From an uncultured Actinomyces sp. (GTDB lineage Bacteria > Actinomycetota > Actinomycetes > Actinomycetales > Actinomycetaceae): a DNA stretch of 21,562 bases. Positions 7,694 to 15,077 of this stretch are shown here, piece by piece. The notes under the pieces are model-generated. The model made no database searches. It was given only the letters and a program-made list of their open reading frames with translations, and was not told where the DNA came from. Position 1 is the first letter of the stretch, and each line of letters opens with the position of its first letter. Both the position numbers and the translations under genes were made by a program. The stretch covers positions 1 to 21,562 of the forward strand of contig CABKMZ010000030.1 in the NCBI GenBank assembly GCA_902373545.1, in the 5' to 3' direction.

Positions 7694-9037
7694 TCAGGCC
7701 AGGACCGTCACGTCGATGTTGTCGATGGCGGCGACCAGGTCGCGCAGGAAGCGGGCGCCGTCCGCGCCGTCGATGACCTGGTGGTCGATCGTCAGCGACA
7801 GGTTGAGGCGCTGCTCCACGCCGATCGTGCCGTCGGCTGCCACGGTCGGGCGCGGGGTGATCGCGCCGACGCCGAGGATGGCCGTCTGGGGCAGGTTGAT
7901 GACGGGGGTGAAGGTCTCGATGCCGAAGGACCCGATGTTGGAGACCGTGAAGGTGCCGCCGGACAGGAAGTCGGGGGCAATGGTGCCGTCGATCGCGCTG
8001 CTGGCGAGGCGCTTGGCCTCGTCGGAGAACGCCTTGAGGCCCAGGGCCTGCGCGGAGCGGATGACGGGAACGAAGAGGCCGCGCGGGGTGTCGCACGCGA
8101 AGCCGAGGTGAACCTGCTCGAACTCGGTCAGGACGCCGTCTTCGAGGTGTGCGTTGAACACGGGGTACTTGGGCAGGGTACGCGACACGGCGAAGCAGAC
8201 CAGGTCGTTGAGCGTGATCTTGTTCAGGCCCAGAGCCTCGTCGGCGTTCTTGACCTTCTTGCGCATCGCGAGGATGCCGGCGGCGTTGGCCGTCGTGTTG
8301 AGGGTCAGCTGCGCGGTGGAGGTCAGGGACTCCATCATGCGCTTGGCGACGACCTTGCGAACGCCCTTGAGCGGGGCGGAGGTCGAGGCGCCGGGGTACT
8401 CGGCACCGGCGGGGGCTGCGAGAGCCGCGGCGGGGGCCGAGGCCTCGGCGGCCTGGGCGACACGGCCCGCATCGGCGACGCTAACGCGTCCGCCGATGCC
8501 GGTTCCTTCGGTAGCCTCGACGCCGGCGGCGCGCGCGGCGGAGGTCAGGACCGGACCGGCGGCGATCGCGGCGGCGACGTCGCGCTCGATGACGCGGCCG
8601 TGGGGGCCGGAGCCCTCAGAGATTGCCGAGGCGTCGACGCCTGCAGAAGCGGCCAGGGCGCGGGCGCGTGGGGAGACAGCGCCGGTGGCTCGCTCGGTGG
8701 CAAAGGCGGGGGCGGCGGCCTGCTCGGGGACGGCCTGCTCGACGGGGGCTTCCTCGGCCGGGGCATCGCCGCCGGGCACGAGGCCGGAGATGTCCTCGCC
8801 GGGGGCGCCGACGATGATGAGGGGGTCCTTGACGGGGACCTCGTCGCCTTCCTCCCACAGGAGCTTCAGGACGGTGCCCTCGGCGGTGGAGGGGACCTCC
8901 ATCGTCGACTTGTCCGTTTCGATGGACGCGAGGGTCTGGTCGACGGCGACGGTGTCGCCTTCGGCAATCATCCACTCGACGATGATGCATGACTCAACAG
9001 AGTTGCCCAGCTGGGGCATCACCACGATGGTGGCCAT
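7694..9037 (-). CDS. Dihydrolipoamide acyltransferase (E2) of the 2-oxoacid/acetoin-type complex
   Basis: 447 aa. One N-terminal lipoyl domain (1-78) carries the lipoylated Lys43 in ETDKST. An Ala/Pro/Glu-rich linker follows. Residues 120-157 are a clear peripheral subunit (E3/E1)-binding domain. Residues 164-195 look like a second, shorter binding domain (AARAAG...GIGGRVSVADA). The C-terminal catalytic domain ends with HQVIDG near 419-424, the usual HxxxDG acyl-transfer motif. The open frame extends upstream to 9250, but the start at 9037 is chosen because AGGAGG lies 6 bases before it and the protein then begins with the canonical MATIVVMPQLG. It follows the DeoR gene by 10 bp. It transfers the acyl group from E1 to CoA; which acyl group is unknown. 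Confidence 0.96.
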   Translation of the reverse strand: MATIVVMPQLGNSVESCIIVEWMIAEGDTVAVDQTLASIETDKSTMEVPSTAEGTVLKLLWEEGDEVPVKDPLIIVGAPGEDISGLVPGGDAPAEEAPVEQAVPEQAAAPAFATERATGAVSPRARALAASAGVDASAISEGSGPHGRVIERDVAAAIAAGPVLTSAARAAGVEATEGTGIGGRVSVADAGRVAQAAEASAPAAALAAPAGAEYPGASTSAPLKGVRKVVAKRMMESLTSTAQLTLNTTANAAGILAMRKKVKNADEALGLNKITLNDLVCFAVSRTLPKYPVFNAHLEDGVLTEFEQVHLGFACDTPRGLFVPVIRSAQALGLKAFSDEAKRLASSAIDGTIAPDFLSGGTFTVSNIGSFGIETFTPVINLPQTAILGVGAITPRPTVAADGTIGVEQRLNLSLTIDHQVIDGADGARFLRDLVAAIDNIDVTVLA

Positions 9038-9043
9038 GTGTTT

Positions 9044-9049
9044 CCTCCT
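9044..9049 (-). promoter_or_regulatory. Consensus ribosome binding site of E2 overlapping the regulator stop codon
   Basis: AGGAGG on the minus strand, 6 bases before ATG 9037. It shares bases with the TAG stop (9048-9050) of the DeoR gene, which fixes the E2 start and suggests translational coupling. Confidence 0.85.
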
Positions 9050-9797
9050 AGACGATGCGCAGCTTCGTGCGCTCGGCCAATTCCTTGATGGATTCTTCGG
9101 GGATCTCATCGTCGGTGATGATTCCGGTGACCTGGTCGATCCCCATGAAGGTGACGAAGCCGGCTTTCCCATACTTGGAAGAGTCTGCGAGCAGCCACGT
9201 CTCTTGTGCGCGTGTGCGCATGATGGAGCCAACCTGTCCACCCTCCACAAGTTGGGTGGTCAGGCCGCGATCAACGCTGAATCCGTCGGTTCCCAGGAAC
9301 GCAACGCGCGCGTTGAAGTCATTGATGGCGCGCTCGGCGACCGGGCCCACGAGGGACTCGGACTCGGCGCGGAAGTGCCCACCCGTGAGCGTGATGTTCA
9401 GGTTCGGGTTGGAGCGGGCATTGGCGAAAACGAGGACGGAGTTGGTCAGGACCTGGACTCCGCGCTTGCCGGTGAGGTACTTGACGATGAGGGCGCAGGT
9501 CGTGCCGGCCTCGATCATGATCCGGTCGTCGTCGTGGATCATGTCGGCGGCCGCCCGAGCAATGCGCTCCTTCTGGTCCACCCGATCGTTTTGGCGCAGG
9601 TGAATGTTGCGGAAGGTGGTGGGGCGCGCACCGCCGTGGGTGCGCACGAGGTAGCCCTGCTCGTCGAGCGTCTTGAGGGAGGCTCGCACGGTGACGGGCG
9701 ACACGCCCAGGTCGGAGGCGAGCTGAGCGACGCTCACCTCACCCTCGCGGGCGAGGCGATCCAGGATGTATTTCGTGCGTTCTTCTGCACGTCCCAT
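9048..9797 (-). CDS. DeoR/GlpR-family transcriptional regulator
   Basis: 249 aa, typical length. An N-terminal DeoR winged helix-turn-helix (about 6-55, with VSVAQLASDLGVSPVTVRASLKTL) precedes a DeoR C-terminal effector domain. That domain carries EAGTT (96-100, normally D-x-GTT), a TLTGG strand and the late ADSSKYGK signature. Family members usually repress sugar or polyol operons and are released by a phosphorylated sugar intermediate. It is the first gene of the left operon and is probably autoregulated: cgaaag/ctttcg boxes, common in DeoR operators, flank and overlap the predicted promoter just upstream. Start ATG 9797 has a modest SD (GAGAGGTGGG). The effector is unknown; a sugar phosphate fits the polyol-phosphate dehydrogenases in the operon. 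Confidence 0.93.
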   Translation of the reverse strand: MGRAEERTKYILDRLAREGEVSVAQLASDLGVSPVTVRASLKTLDEQGYLVRTHGGARPTTFRNIHLRQNDRVDQKERIARAAADMIHDDDRIMIEAGTTCALIVKYLTGKRGVQVLTNSVLVFANARSNPNLNITLTGGHFRAESESLVGPVAERAINDFNARVAFLGTDGFSVDRGLTTQLVEGGQVGSIMRTRAQETWLLADSSKYGKAGFVTFMGIDQVTGIITDDEIPEESIKELAERTKLRIV

Positions 9798-9835
9798 GGT
9801 CCCACCTCTCGATACATTCGCGACAACCTTCTGTC

Positions 9836-9878
9836 GCTTTCGCTTTCATTAAGGAAAGAATAGTCATTTAAACGAAAG
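9836..9878 (-). promoter_or_regulatory. Predicted DeoR-type operator region
   Basis: A direct repeat of gctttc (9836-9847) and an inverted cgaaag (9873-9878) bracket the predicted -10 box. The second lies inside the -35/-10 spacer, the first just downstream of the likely transcription start. TTTCG-type boxes are common in GlpR/AgaR/DeoR operators. This is a prediction. Confidence 0.55.
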
Positions 9879-9885
9879 TACGCAA
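9857..9885 (-). promoter_or_regulatory. Predicted sigma-70-type promoter of the DeoR-E2-E3-E1 operon
   Basis: On the minus strand, TTGCGT (9885-9880) and TATTCT (9862-9857) are separated by exactly 17 bases, 60 bases before the DeoR ATG. Hexamer matches are 3/6 and 4/6. The AT content here is clearly higher than in the surroundings. The rest of the 333-bp gap (9798-10130) holds the terminator and the cgaaa repeat cluster listed separately. Confidence 0.5.
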
Positions 9886-9978
9886 CATCACGCACGCGCG
9901 GTGGCCACCTGTTCACCCTCACAGAACAAACGTCCAATCACCCGGCGGACCAAAGGCCCGTTGCCGCACTATGATGCG

Positions 9979-10019
9979 GATAAACAAGCAGGCGGGCGGC
10001 CCTCATCGGACCGCCCGCC
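9979..10019 (-). terminator. Terminator of the fucose operon
   Basis: ggcgggcgg (9991-9999) pairs perfectly with 10011-10019 (9 bp, 11-base loop). On the minus strand the stem is followed by the T-rich TGCTTGTTTATC. It lies about 110 bp beyond the fucU stop and before the next operon's promoter, as expected for a rho-independent terminator. Confidence 0.7.
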
Positions 10020-10060
10020 CACCGGCGGACTCAGGGAGTCTTGGCACCCGAAACACGGGA

Positions 10061-10084
10061 CGAAACGAAAACGAAACGAAAGCG
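10061..10084 (-). promoter_or_regulatory. Cluster of cgaaa repeats, possible remote DeoR operator
   Basis: Four near-tandem copies of cgaaa or cgaaaa in 24 bases, matching the cgaaag/ctttcg boxes at the DeoR promoter about 200 bp away. It lies between fucU and the terminator. DeoR-family proteins are known to bind distant sites and loop DNA. It could also be low-complexity sequence. Confidence 0.4.
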
Positions 10085-10130
10085 CAGATCGCCGCCCAAA
10101 GAAGCCCAGGCCTCGCGCGTCGGAAGAGTT

Positions 10131-10562
10131 TTACTCCCCCGGCATCCGCACGCCGACCGTCAGCAGCAGGTTGCCGTAGAGGCGCTGCTCCCCCGTCGCA
10201 ACGATGATGCCGACGTTCTCGTCGCGCGCAGCCTCGTAGAAGTCCCAGCGCGACAGCTCGCCGAACTCCACTCCCGGCAGCGCCGCGCGGAACTCGTCGT
10301 GGATCGGAATCTCCACCGGATCGGCATCCGCGGCCGGGGTCATGATCTCGGCGCGCTCGATCGGGATCGTGCGCTTGAGAACGTCGAGCACCTGGCTGAC
10401 ATCGAGCAGGCCCGGAGCAAGGTTGAGCGAAATCAGCTCGCAGCGCGGGTTCACGCCCGTCGTGTGCGGGTAGTTCGCGTCCGCCAGCAGGATCTTCGAG
10501 CCGTGGCCAGCGGCGGCCAGAGCACGCAGGAACTGGGGATGAGTCATAGGACCGTAGAGCAT
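10131..10562 (-). CDS. fucU: L-fucose mutarotase (RbsD/FucU family)
   Basis: 143 aa from ATG 10562, about the usual 140. Catalyses interconversion of alpha- and beta-L-fucose to feed the isomerase. Seen: the N-terminal GHGSKILLADANYP with the conserved His, and the C-terminal TGEQRLYGNLLLTVGV. The latter is closer to FucU (TGE...YGN) than to ribose-specific RbsD. Start choice: AAAGG (10570-10574) is only one base from the ATG at 10568 but seven from ATG 10562, so 10562 is preferred; the earlier start adds two residues. It is the last gene of the fucose operon, 14 bp after lacI. Cytoplasmic; the family forms decamers. Confidence 0.9.
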   Translation of the reverse strand: MLYGPMTHPQFLRALAAAGHGSKILLADANYPHTTGVNPRCELISLNLAPGLLDVSQVLDVLKRTIPIERAEIMTPAADADPVEIPIHDEFRAALPGVEFGELSRWDFYEAARDENVGIIVATGEQRLYGNLLLTVGVRMPGE

Positions 10563-10576
10563 ACACATACCTTTCG

Positions 10577-11572
10577 TTAGAGATGAGAACTGGCCCGGAT
10601 GACCAGTTCGGGGTCGATGACGATGTCTTGGGAGGGATCGCCGCCCATGAGCGAGCGCACGAGGCGCACGGCCGTTCGTCCCAAGCGGTCGAAGGGCTGG
10701 TGGATTGTCGTGAGCGGCGGCGCGTATGAATCGGCACCATCGATGTCGTCAAACCCAACGACCCGAACGTCGCGGGGTACCACTCCCCCACACTCGTGGA
10801 TGTAACGCATCGCGCCGAGGGCCAGCTGATCGTTCGCAGCCTGCACGCCCTGAGGCAGGCGCCCCGCCGCGCGCATCACGTCGTAGCCGTCGCGAGAGTC
10901 CCACGAGTCCGGTGCCAGGACGAGCGGCTCAATGCCGTAGCCCGCGCACGCCTGCTCGTAGCCCAGTCGGCGCATCTGCGCATCCGACCATCCCGACGGA
11001 CCCGCGATATGGATCACGTCGGTGAGCCCCTGGGCAAGCAGGTGTTCGGCCGCCAGGCGGGCCCCTCGCACGTTGTCCACCGCGACCGTCGAGATACCGT
11101 CCAGGCCCTTTTCACTCGTCAGCATAAGAACGGTCGGGAAACGCTTACCCGACTCAATCGCGACGTCAATCGTCGGGTCCTGGCCCCCCAAAATGATGAC
11201 GCCGTCGACGTCGAAGGGCGTGAAGTCGTTGCGCAGCTGCCCGTCGGCCCCGTAGGCGTAGGACAGGGACACGTGGTAGCCCGCTTGCGCGGACGCGTTG
11301 AGGATCGACAGCAGCACCGTGCCGTGCCCGTGGAACATGGGCGCGGCCAGGACGACCTGGAGCACGTTCGTGCGCTTGGCCGCCAGCGCACGCGCCGCAT
11401 AGTTGGGCACGTACCCCAGCTCCTCGACAAGCTTGGAGATCCTCGCCCGCGTCTTTTCGGAGACCTCGGGGTCGCCGCGCACGACGCGCGAGACGGTGTT
11501 GGTGGACACGCCGGCCGTGCGCGCGATGTCGGCCAGCGATACCTTCTTAGGCGCTCGCCGGTGTGTGGACAT
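10577..11572 (-). CDS. LacI-family transcriptional regulator, probable fucose repressor
   Basis: 331 aa. The N-terminal LacI helix-turn-helix occupies about 10-32 (VSLADIARTAGVSTNTVSRVV), followed by the hinge (NYAARALAAKRTN) and a periplasmic-binding-protein-like ligand domain ending in the usual AIR-type dimer core. The start at ATG 11572 overlaps the 3' end of the kinase gene by 26 bp, so translation is probably coupled. It is encoded near the end of the operon it likely controls. The best operator candidate, with the CG centre typical of LacI sites, lies in front of the first gene at 18818-18835, about 7 kb away. Effector probably L-fucose or an early intermediate (inference from context). 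Confidence 0.93.
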   Translation of the reverse strand: MSTHRRAPKKVSLADIARTAGVSTNTVSRVVRGDPEVSEKTRARISKLVEELGYVPNYAARALAAKRTNVLQVVLAAPMFHGHGTVLLSILNASAQAGYHVSLSYAYGADGQLRNDFTPFDVDGVIILGGQDPTIDVAIESGKRFPTVLMLTSEKGLDGISTVAVDNVRGARLAAEHLLAQGLTDVIHIAGPSGWSDAQMRRLGYEQACAGYGIEPLVLAPDSWDSRDGYDVMRAAGRLPQGVQAANDQLALGAMRYIHECGGVVPRDVRVVGFDDIDGADSYAPPLTTIHQPFDRLGRTAVRLVRSLMGGDPSQDIVIDPELVIRASSHL

Positions 11573-12956
11573 AGGTTGATGCGCTTGCTGCGATGACGGA
11601 GGCGCGGTCGGCCTCGGCCAGGGCGCCAATGGTTTCGAGCTGGGCCAGCAGGGAGCCGAAGGTCGAGGCCTCGATGGGTCCGCGAACAACGGTCACGCCC
11701 GAGATCTGTGCGGTCAGGTCGCACAGGAGGCGGTTGCGGGCGCCGCCGCCCACGAGGTTGAGCTGGTCGGGGGCGCGTCCCGTCGCCTCGGTGAGTTCGC
11801 CGATGGCGCGCGCGTAGCGGCGGGCAAAGGACTCGATGATGACGCGCACATACGCGGCCATCGAATCGGGACGGGCGACCCCCTGGGCTTCCAGGGCCTC
11901 GTCGATCTTGCGCTGCATCTCGCCGGGGGTGGCGAATGCCTCACCGTCCGGGTCGAAGACGCCGGGGGCAGGGGGCAGTTCGCGCGCCTGAGCGACCAGC
12001 TCGTCGGTGTCGGTGGGCGTGCCCTCGCGCTCCCACTGGCGCTGGATCTCCTGAAGGATCCACATGCCGGTGATGTTGAAGAGGGGGCGCACTCCCCCGT
12101 CGGTGCGTCCTTCGTTGGTGATGCCCATGTCGAAAGCGACGTCGTTCATGAGGGGCTCGTCCTCGATGGCGCCGAGCACCGACCAGGAGCCACAGGACAG
12201 GAAGTAGGCTCGCTTGCCTTCGGCGATGGGCAGGCCGTGAACGGCGCAGGCCGAATCGTGTGCGCCGCCGCGCACGACCGTGAGGCTCTCGAGGCCGGGG
12301 ACCGTGCAGGGGCCGACGACGGTCCGGTCGGCGCACAGCTCGCCGAACCAGGAGCGCGGAATCTCCAGGCGAGCGAAGACCTCGTCGTTGAAGTCGGTGC
12401 CGCCCGGGGTCAGCAGGCCAGAGGTCGAGGCGATCGAGCGCGACCACCCCACCACGCCGGTGAGGCGGTAGGCGAAGTAGTCGGGCAGGAAGAGGGCGGT
12501 GCGCACGCGGGCCGCGCCCTCGGGGTCCTCGCGCAGGAAGGCGAACAGCTGGTTCGCCGTGTTGATGGTCGCCGGCTGGTTACCGGTCAGGTCGAAGAAC
12601 TCGCGGTCGGCGATGCGGTCGCGGAAAGCGTCCAGGGTGCGCGAGGTTCGCTCGTCTCGGTAGGCGATGACGTCCCCGACGAGTTCGCCGTTGTCGTCAA
12701 GGGGTGCCCAGTCCACGCCCCACGTGTCAATCGAGACGGTCTTGGCGTCGGGGAACTGTTCGAGGGCCTTCTTTAGGCCGATGATCGTCTCGACCTCCAT
12801 CGTCGCCACGTCCCACGTGAGCGTGCCGTCGGCGCGACGGCGGGCCTCGTGCTTGAAGCGGTGAATATCCGTGACGTCGAGGCGTCCGTCGGTCAGTGTT
12901 CCGGCAAGGACTCGTCCGGAAGCGGATCCAAGGTCAACAGCAAGTACGGTGGTCAT
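11547..12956 (-). CDS. FGGY-family carbohydrate kinase, rhamnulokinase (RhaB)-like, probable L-fuculokinase
   Basis: 469 aa, normal for the family. The ATP-binding phosphate-1 motif DLGSASGRV is at 8-16, SIDTWGVDWAPLD near 95 carries the catalytic Asp, SCGSWSVLG follows, and LVGGGARNRLLCD is the adenosine motif. These read as RhaB rather than as E. coli-type FucK. RhaB-like kinases next to fucI are believed to phosphorylate L-fuculose to L-fuculose-1-phosphate. ATG 12956 is preceded by AGGAGA at 7 bases. An open frame extends to 13001 but lacks a good SD. It follows fucI after a 171-bp gap with a long stem-loop and overlaps lacI by 26 bp. Kinase family certain; fuculose specificity inferred. 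Confidence 0.92.
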   Translation of the reverse strand: MTTVLAVDLGSASGRVLAGTLTDGRLDVTDIHRFKHEARRRADGTLTWDVATMEVETIIGLKKALEQFPDAKTVSIDTWGVDWAPLDDNGELVGDVIAYRDERTSRTLDAFRDRIADREFFDLTGNQPATINTANQLFAFLREDPEGAARVRTALFLPDYFAYRLTGVVGWSRSIASTSGLLTPGGTDFNDEVFARLEIPRSWFGELCADRTVVGPCTVPGLESLTVVRGGAHDSACAVHGLPIAEGKRAYFLSCGSWSVLGAIEDEPLMNDVAFDMGITNEGRTDGGVRPLFNITGMWILQEIQRQWEREGTPTDTDELVAQARELPPAPGVFDPDGEAFATPGEMQRKIDEALEAQGVARPDSMAAYVRVIIESFARRYARAIGELTEATGRAPDQLNLVGGGARNRLLCDLTAQISGVTVVRGPIEASTFGSLLAQLETIGALAEADRASVIAASASTYVHTPASA

Positions 12957-13077
12957 TGAAGGTCTCCTGGTCAAACGCCCTCGCTCGGCGTGTCCCGTCA
13001 TTGGGATGGTAGTGCGGTTTTCCTCATCGGCGAGGCCGGGGCCACATCCCGGGACCGGGTCTACCCGGTAAGGGGGC

Positions 13078-13117
13078 CCGTTCGGGCTCGGGGAGAGAGG
13101 AACCCGAGCCCGAACGG
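13078..13117 (-). repeat. Perfect 15-bp stem-loop between fucI and the kinase gene
   Basis: ccgttcgggctcggg (13078-13092) is exactly complementary to 13103-13117, with a 10-base loop, starting 10 bases after the fucI stop. No U-tract follows. It is likely a 3' stabilising stem or partial terminator that lowers kinase expression relative to isomerase. The 12-base arm cgaggccggggc also occurs unpaired in this gap at 13031-13042. Confidence 0.75.
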
Positions 13118-13127
13118 ACAGTGTGCA

Positions 13128-14891
13128 TCAGCGGTACATCGGACCGAATGTCTGGCAGGCGCGGAAGTCAGCCGCCTCCAGGGAATCGGTGCCGAACAGC
13201 GACCACGCCTTCGGGCGGAAGACCCGCTCCTCGGGAACGTTGTGCATGTTGACCGGGATGCGTAGCATCGACGCCAGCGTGATCAGCTGGCCGCCGATGT
13301 GGCCGTAGGAGATCGCACCGTGGTTGGCGCCCCAGTTGTTCATGACGTCGTAGACGCTCTTGAACGCGCCCTCACCAGTGAGGTTGGGGACGAACCAGGT
13401 GGTGGGCCACTCGATGTTGGTGCGCTCTTCGATCGTGAAGGCAACCTCGTCGGGCAGCTCGACCGTGTAACCCTCGGCGATCTGCAGGACCGGGCCCAGG
13501 CCTCGGACCAGGTTGATGCGGCACATCGTCACGGGCATCTCGCCCGAGGTACGGAAGTGCGTGGAGAAACCGCCGCCACGGAAGTAGCCGGTCGAGGCCG
13601 GGTGGAAGGTCGTCGCCTCGAGCGTGGCCTCGCGGTCCTCCTCGGTGAACTCGTACCAGGGCTTGATGACGTTCTCGCCGTCGCGCACAGCCTTGCCGGC
13701 GCCGTCCAGCGTGGTGGAGCCGGAGTTACGCAGGTCGAGCAGGCCGGCGGCCGCGCGCCCCTCGGGCTTCCAGCCGGTGGCCTTCTCGATGGACTCGGGG
13801 CTCCAGTAGGTGCGCACGTCGGAGAAGATCTGCGGCGTGTTGGTCAGCAGGTAGCCGAACAGCATCGAGGCGCCGTTGAGCGAATCGTTCTCGGTGGCCA
13901 CGACGGAGGGCTGGCGGATGCCGGTCCAGTCGAAGTTCGTGTTGAGGATCGTCTCGAGCACGTCGCCGTTGGGGAAGTGGTCGGTCCACTGACGCTGGCC
14001 CTGGAAGCCGGCGGCAAGGGCGCCGTGGCCGCCCGCCTCTTCCTCGAAGCCCAGCTCGGCCAGGCGCGGGTTGCCGTGCATGAGGTCGCGGGCAATGAGC
14101 GTCATCTTGGTGACGAACTTCCACCAATCCTCATGCTTCTCGGGGTACTGCCACTCCGGCGGGTTCCAGTCCTTGCCCTGCTTGAAGTTCTCGCGGATCC
14201 ACTGGTACGCCTTCTCGTACTCGTCGTGGTCGTAGATGCCCTCTTCAATGCGGCGGGTGAACTCGGTCATGTCGATGTACTCGTTACGCATGCCGAGGTA
14301 GGAGCCGAAGAAGTCGGGGTCGACAACGGAGCCGGCGATACCCATGGAGACGGAGCCCATGGACAGGTAGGCCTCGCCCTTCATCTGCGCGACGGCCAGG
14401 CCGGCGGTCGCGTAGTCGAGGAGGCGGGTGCGCACGTCCTCGGGGATGGAGGTGTCGTCAGCGTCCTGCACGTGCTCGCCGTAGATGCCGAAGGCGGGGA
14501 TGCCGATCTGGGCGTGGCCAGCCAGGGCGGCGGCCAGGTACACGGCGCCGGGGCGCTCGGTGCCGTTGAAGCCCCAGATAGCGTGAGGCATGGCGGGGTC
14601 CATGTCGGTGGTCTCGGTGCCGTAGCACCAGCAGGGGGTGACCGTCAGGGTCAGGCCAACGTTGTTCGCGCGGAACTTCGCGGCGCAGGCCTGTGCTTCG
14701 TGGACGCGGCCGATCGTGGTGTCAGCGATGACGACCTCGACGGGGTTGCCGTCCGGGTAACGCAGGTTCTCGGTGAACAGGTCGGCGACGGACTTCGCCA
14801 TGTTCATGGTCTGCTCTTCAAGGGCCTCGCGAACGCCCTTGCGGCGACCGTCAATGGTGGGGCGGATACCGATACGGGGGTGGTTTGTCAT
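13128..14891 (-). CDS. fucI: L-fucose isomerase
   Basis: 587 aa against 591 in E. coli, and alignable throughout from memory: [15 protein letters not shown] at the N-terminus, [26 protein letters not shown] and EYFRGGG-like segments. It converts L-fucose to L-fuculose (also D-arabinose to D-ribulose) with Mn2+. The predicted metal/catalytic residues match E. coli Glu337, Asp361 and His528: Glu334 (VVATENDSL), Asp358 (FSDVRTYW) and His524 (NWGANHG). The open frame extends to 14999, but ATG 14891 is chosen: AAGGA precedes it and [11 protein letters not shown] matches the family N-terminus. It sits between the sugar-binding protein and the kinase. Cytoplasmic hexamer in characterised members. 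Confidence 0.98.
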   Translation of the reverse strand: MTNHPRIGIRPTIDGRRKGVREALEEQTMNMAKSVADLFTENLRYPDGNPVEVVIADTTIGRVHEAQACAAKFRANNVGLTLTVTPCWCYGTETTDMDPAMPHAIWGFNGTERPGAVYLAAALAGHAQIGIPAFGIYGEHVQDADDTSIPEDVRTRLLDYATAGLAVAQMKGEAYLSMGSVSMGIAGSVVDPDFFGSYLGMRNEYIDMTEFTRRIEEGIYDHDEYEKAYQWIRENFKQGKDWNPPEWQYPEKHEDWWKFVTKMTLIARDLMHGNPRLAELGFEEEAGGHGALAAGFQGQRQWTDHFPNGDVLETILNTNFDWTGIRQPSVVATENDSLNGASMLFGYLLTNTPQIFSDVRTYWSPESIEKATGWKPEGRAAAGLLDLRNSGSTTLDGAGKAVRDGENVIKPWYEFTEEDREATLEATTFHPASTGYFRGGGFSTHFRTSGEMPVTMCRINLVRGLGPVLQIAEGYTVELPDEVAFTIEERTNIEWPTTWFVPNLTGEGAFKSVYDVMNNWGANHGAISYGHIGGQLITLASMLRIPVNMHNVPEERVFRPKAWSLFGTDSLEAADFRACQTFGPMYR

Positions 14892-14930
14892 TTTTCCTTC
14901 ATCCCTCATGAAGACGTCGATGTCGGAGCG

Positions 14931-14947
14931 CGGGGGCGCTCGCCCCC
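14931..14947 (-). repeat. Short GC stem-loop in the fucI leader
   Basis: gggggc (14932-14937) pairs with gccccc (14942-14947) around a 4-base loop, about 40 bases before the fucI ATG. It may influence fucI translation or mRNA stability. Confidence 0.4.
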
Positions 14948-14977
14948 TCGGATCCATTGATGGTGAACGTGCCGGGT

Positions 14978-15017
14978 CCGCAGGTCCCGCCCCGACCATT
15001 CGGAGCGGGACCTGCGG
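14978..15017 (-). repeat. Perfect 13-bp stem-loop between the sugar-binding protein gene and fucI
   Basis: ccgcaggtcccgc (14978-14990) pairs perfectly with 15005-15017 around a 14-base loop, in the 186-bp gap. No T-run follows. Such stems after binding-protein genes often stabilise the upstream transcript and reduce read-through. Confidence 0.7.
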
Positions 15018-15077
15018 CGGGCCACCGGTTCAGTGTGTCATCCCCGGCCCGGCCTCATGCCCAATGGAGCTATCAGC

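Noticed and set aside
9038..9250. Upstream extension of the E2 frame
   Set aside because: It overlaps the DeoR gene in another frame and does not resemble E2. The AGGAGG and canonical lipoyl-domain N-terminus fix the start at 9037.
12957..13077. Separate promoter for the kinase gene
   Set aside because: The gap has short inverted repeats and one arm of the 12-base repeat, but no convincing -35/-10 pair was found.
14892..14999. Upstream extension of the fucI frame
   Set aside because: Extra residues have no counterpart in E. coli FucI; ATG 14891 has an SD and the family N-terminus.
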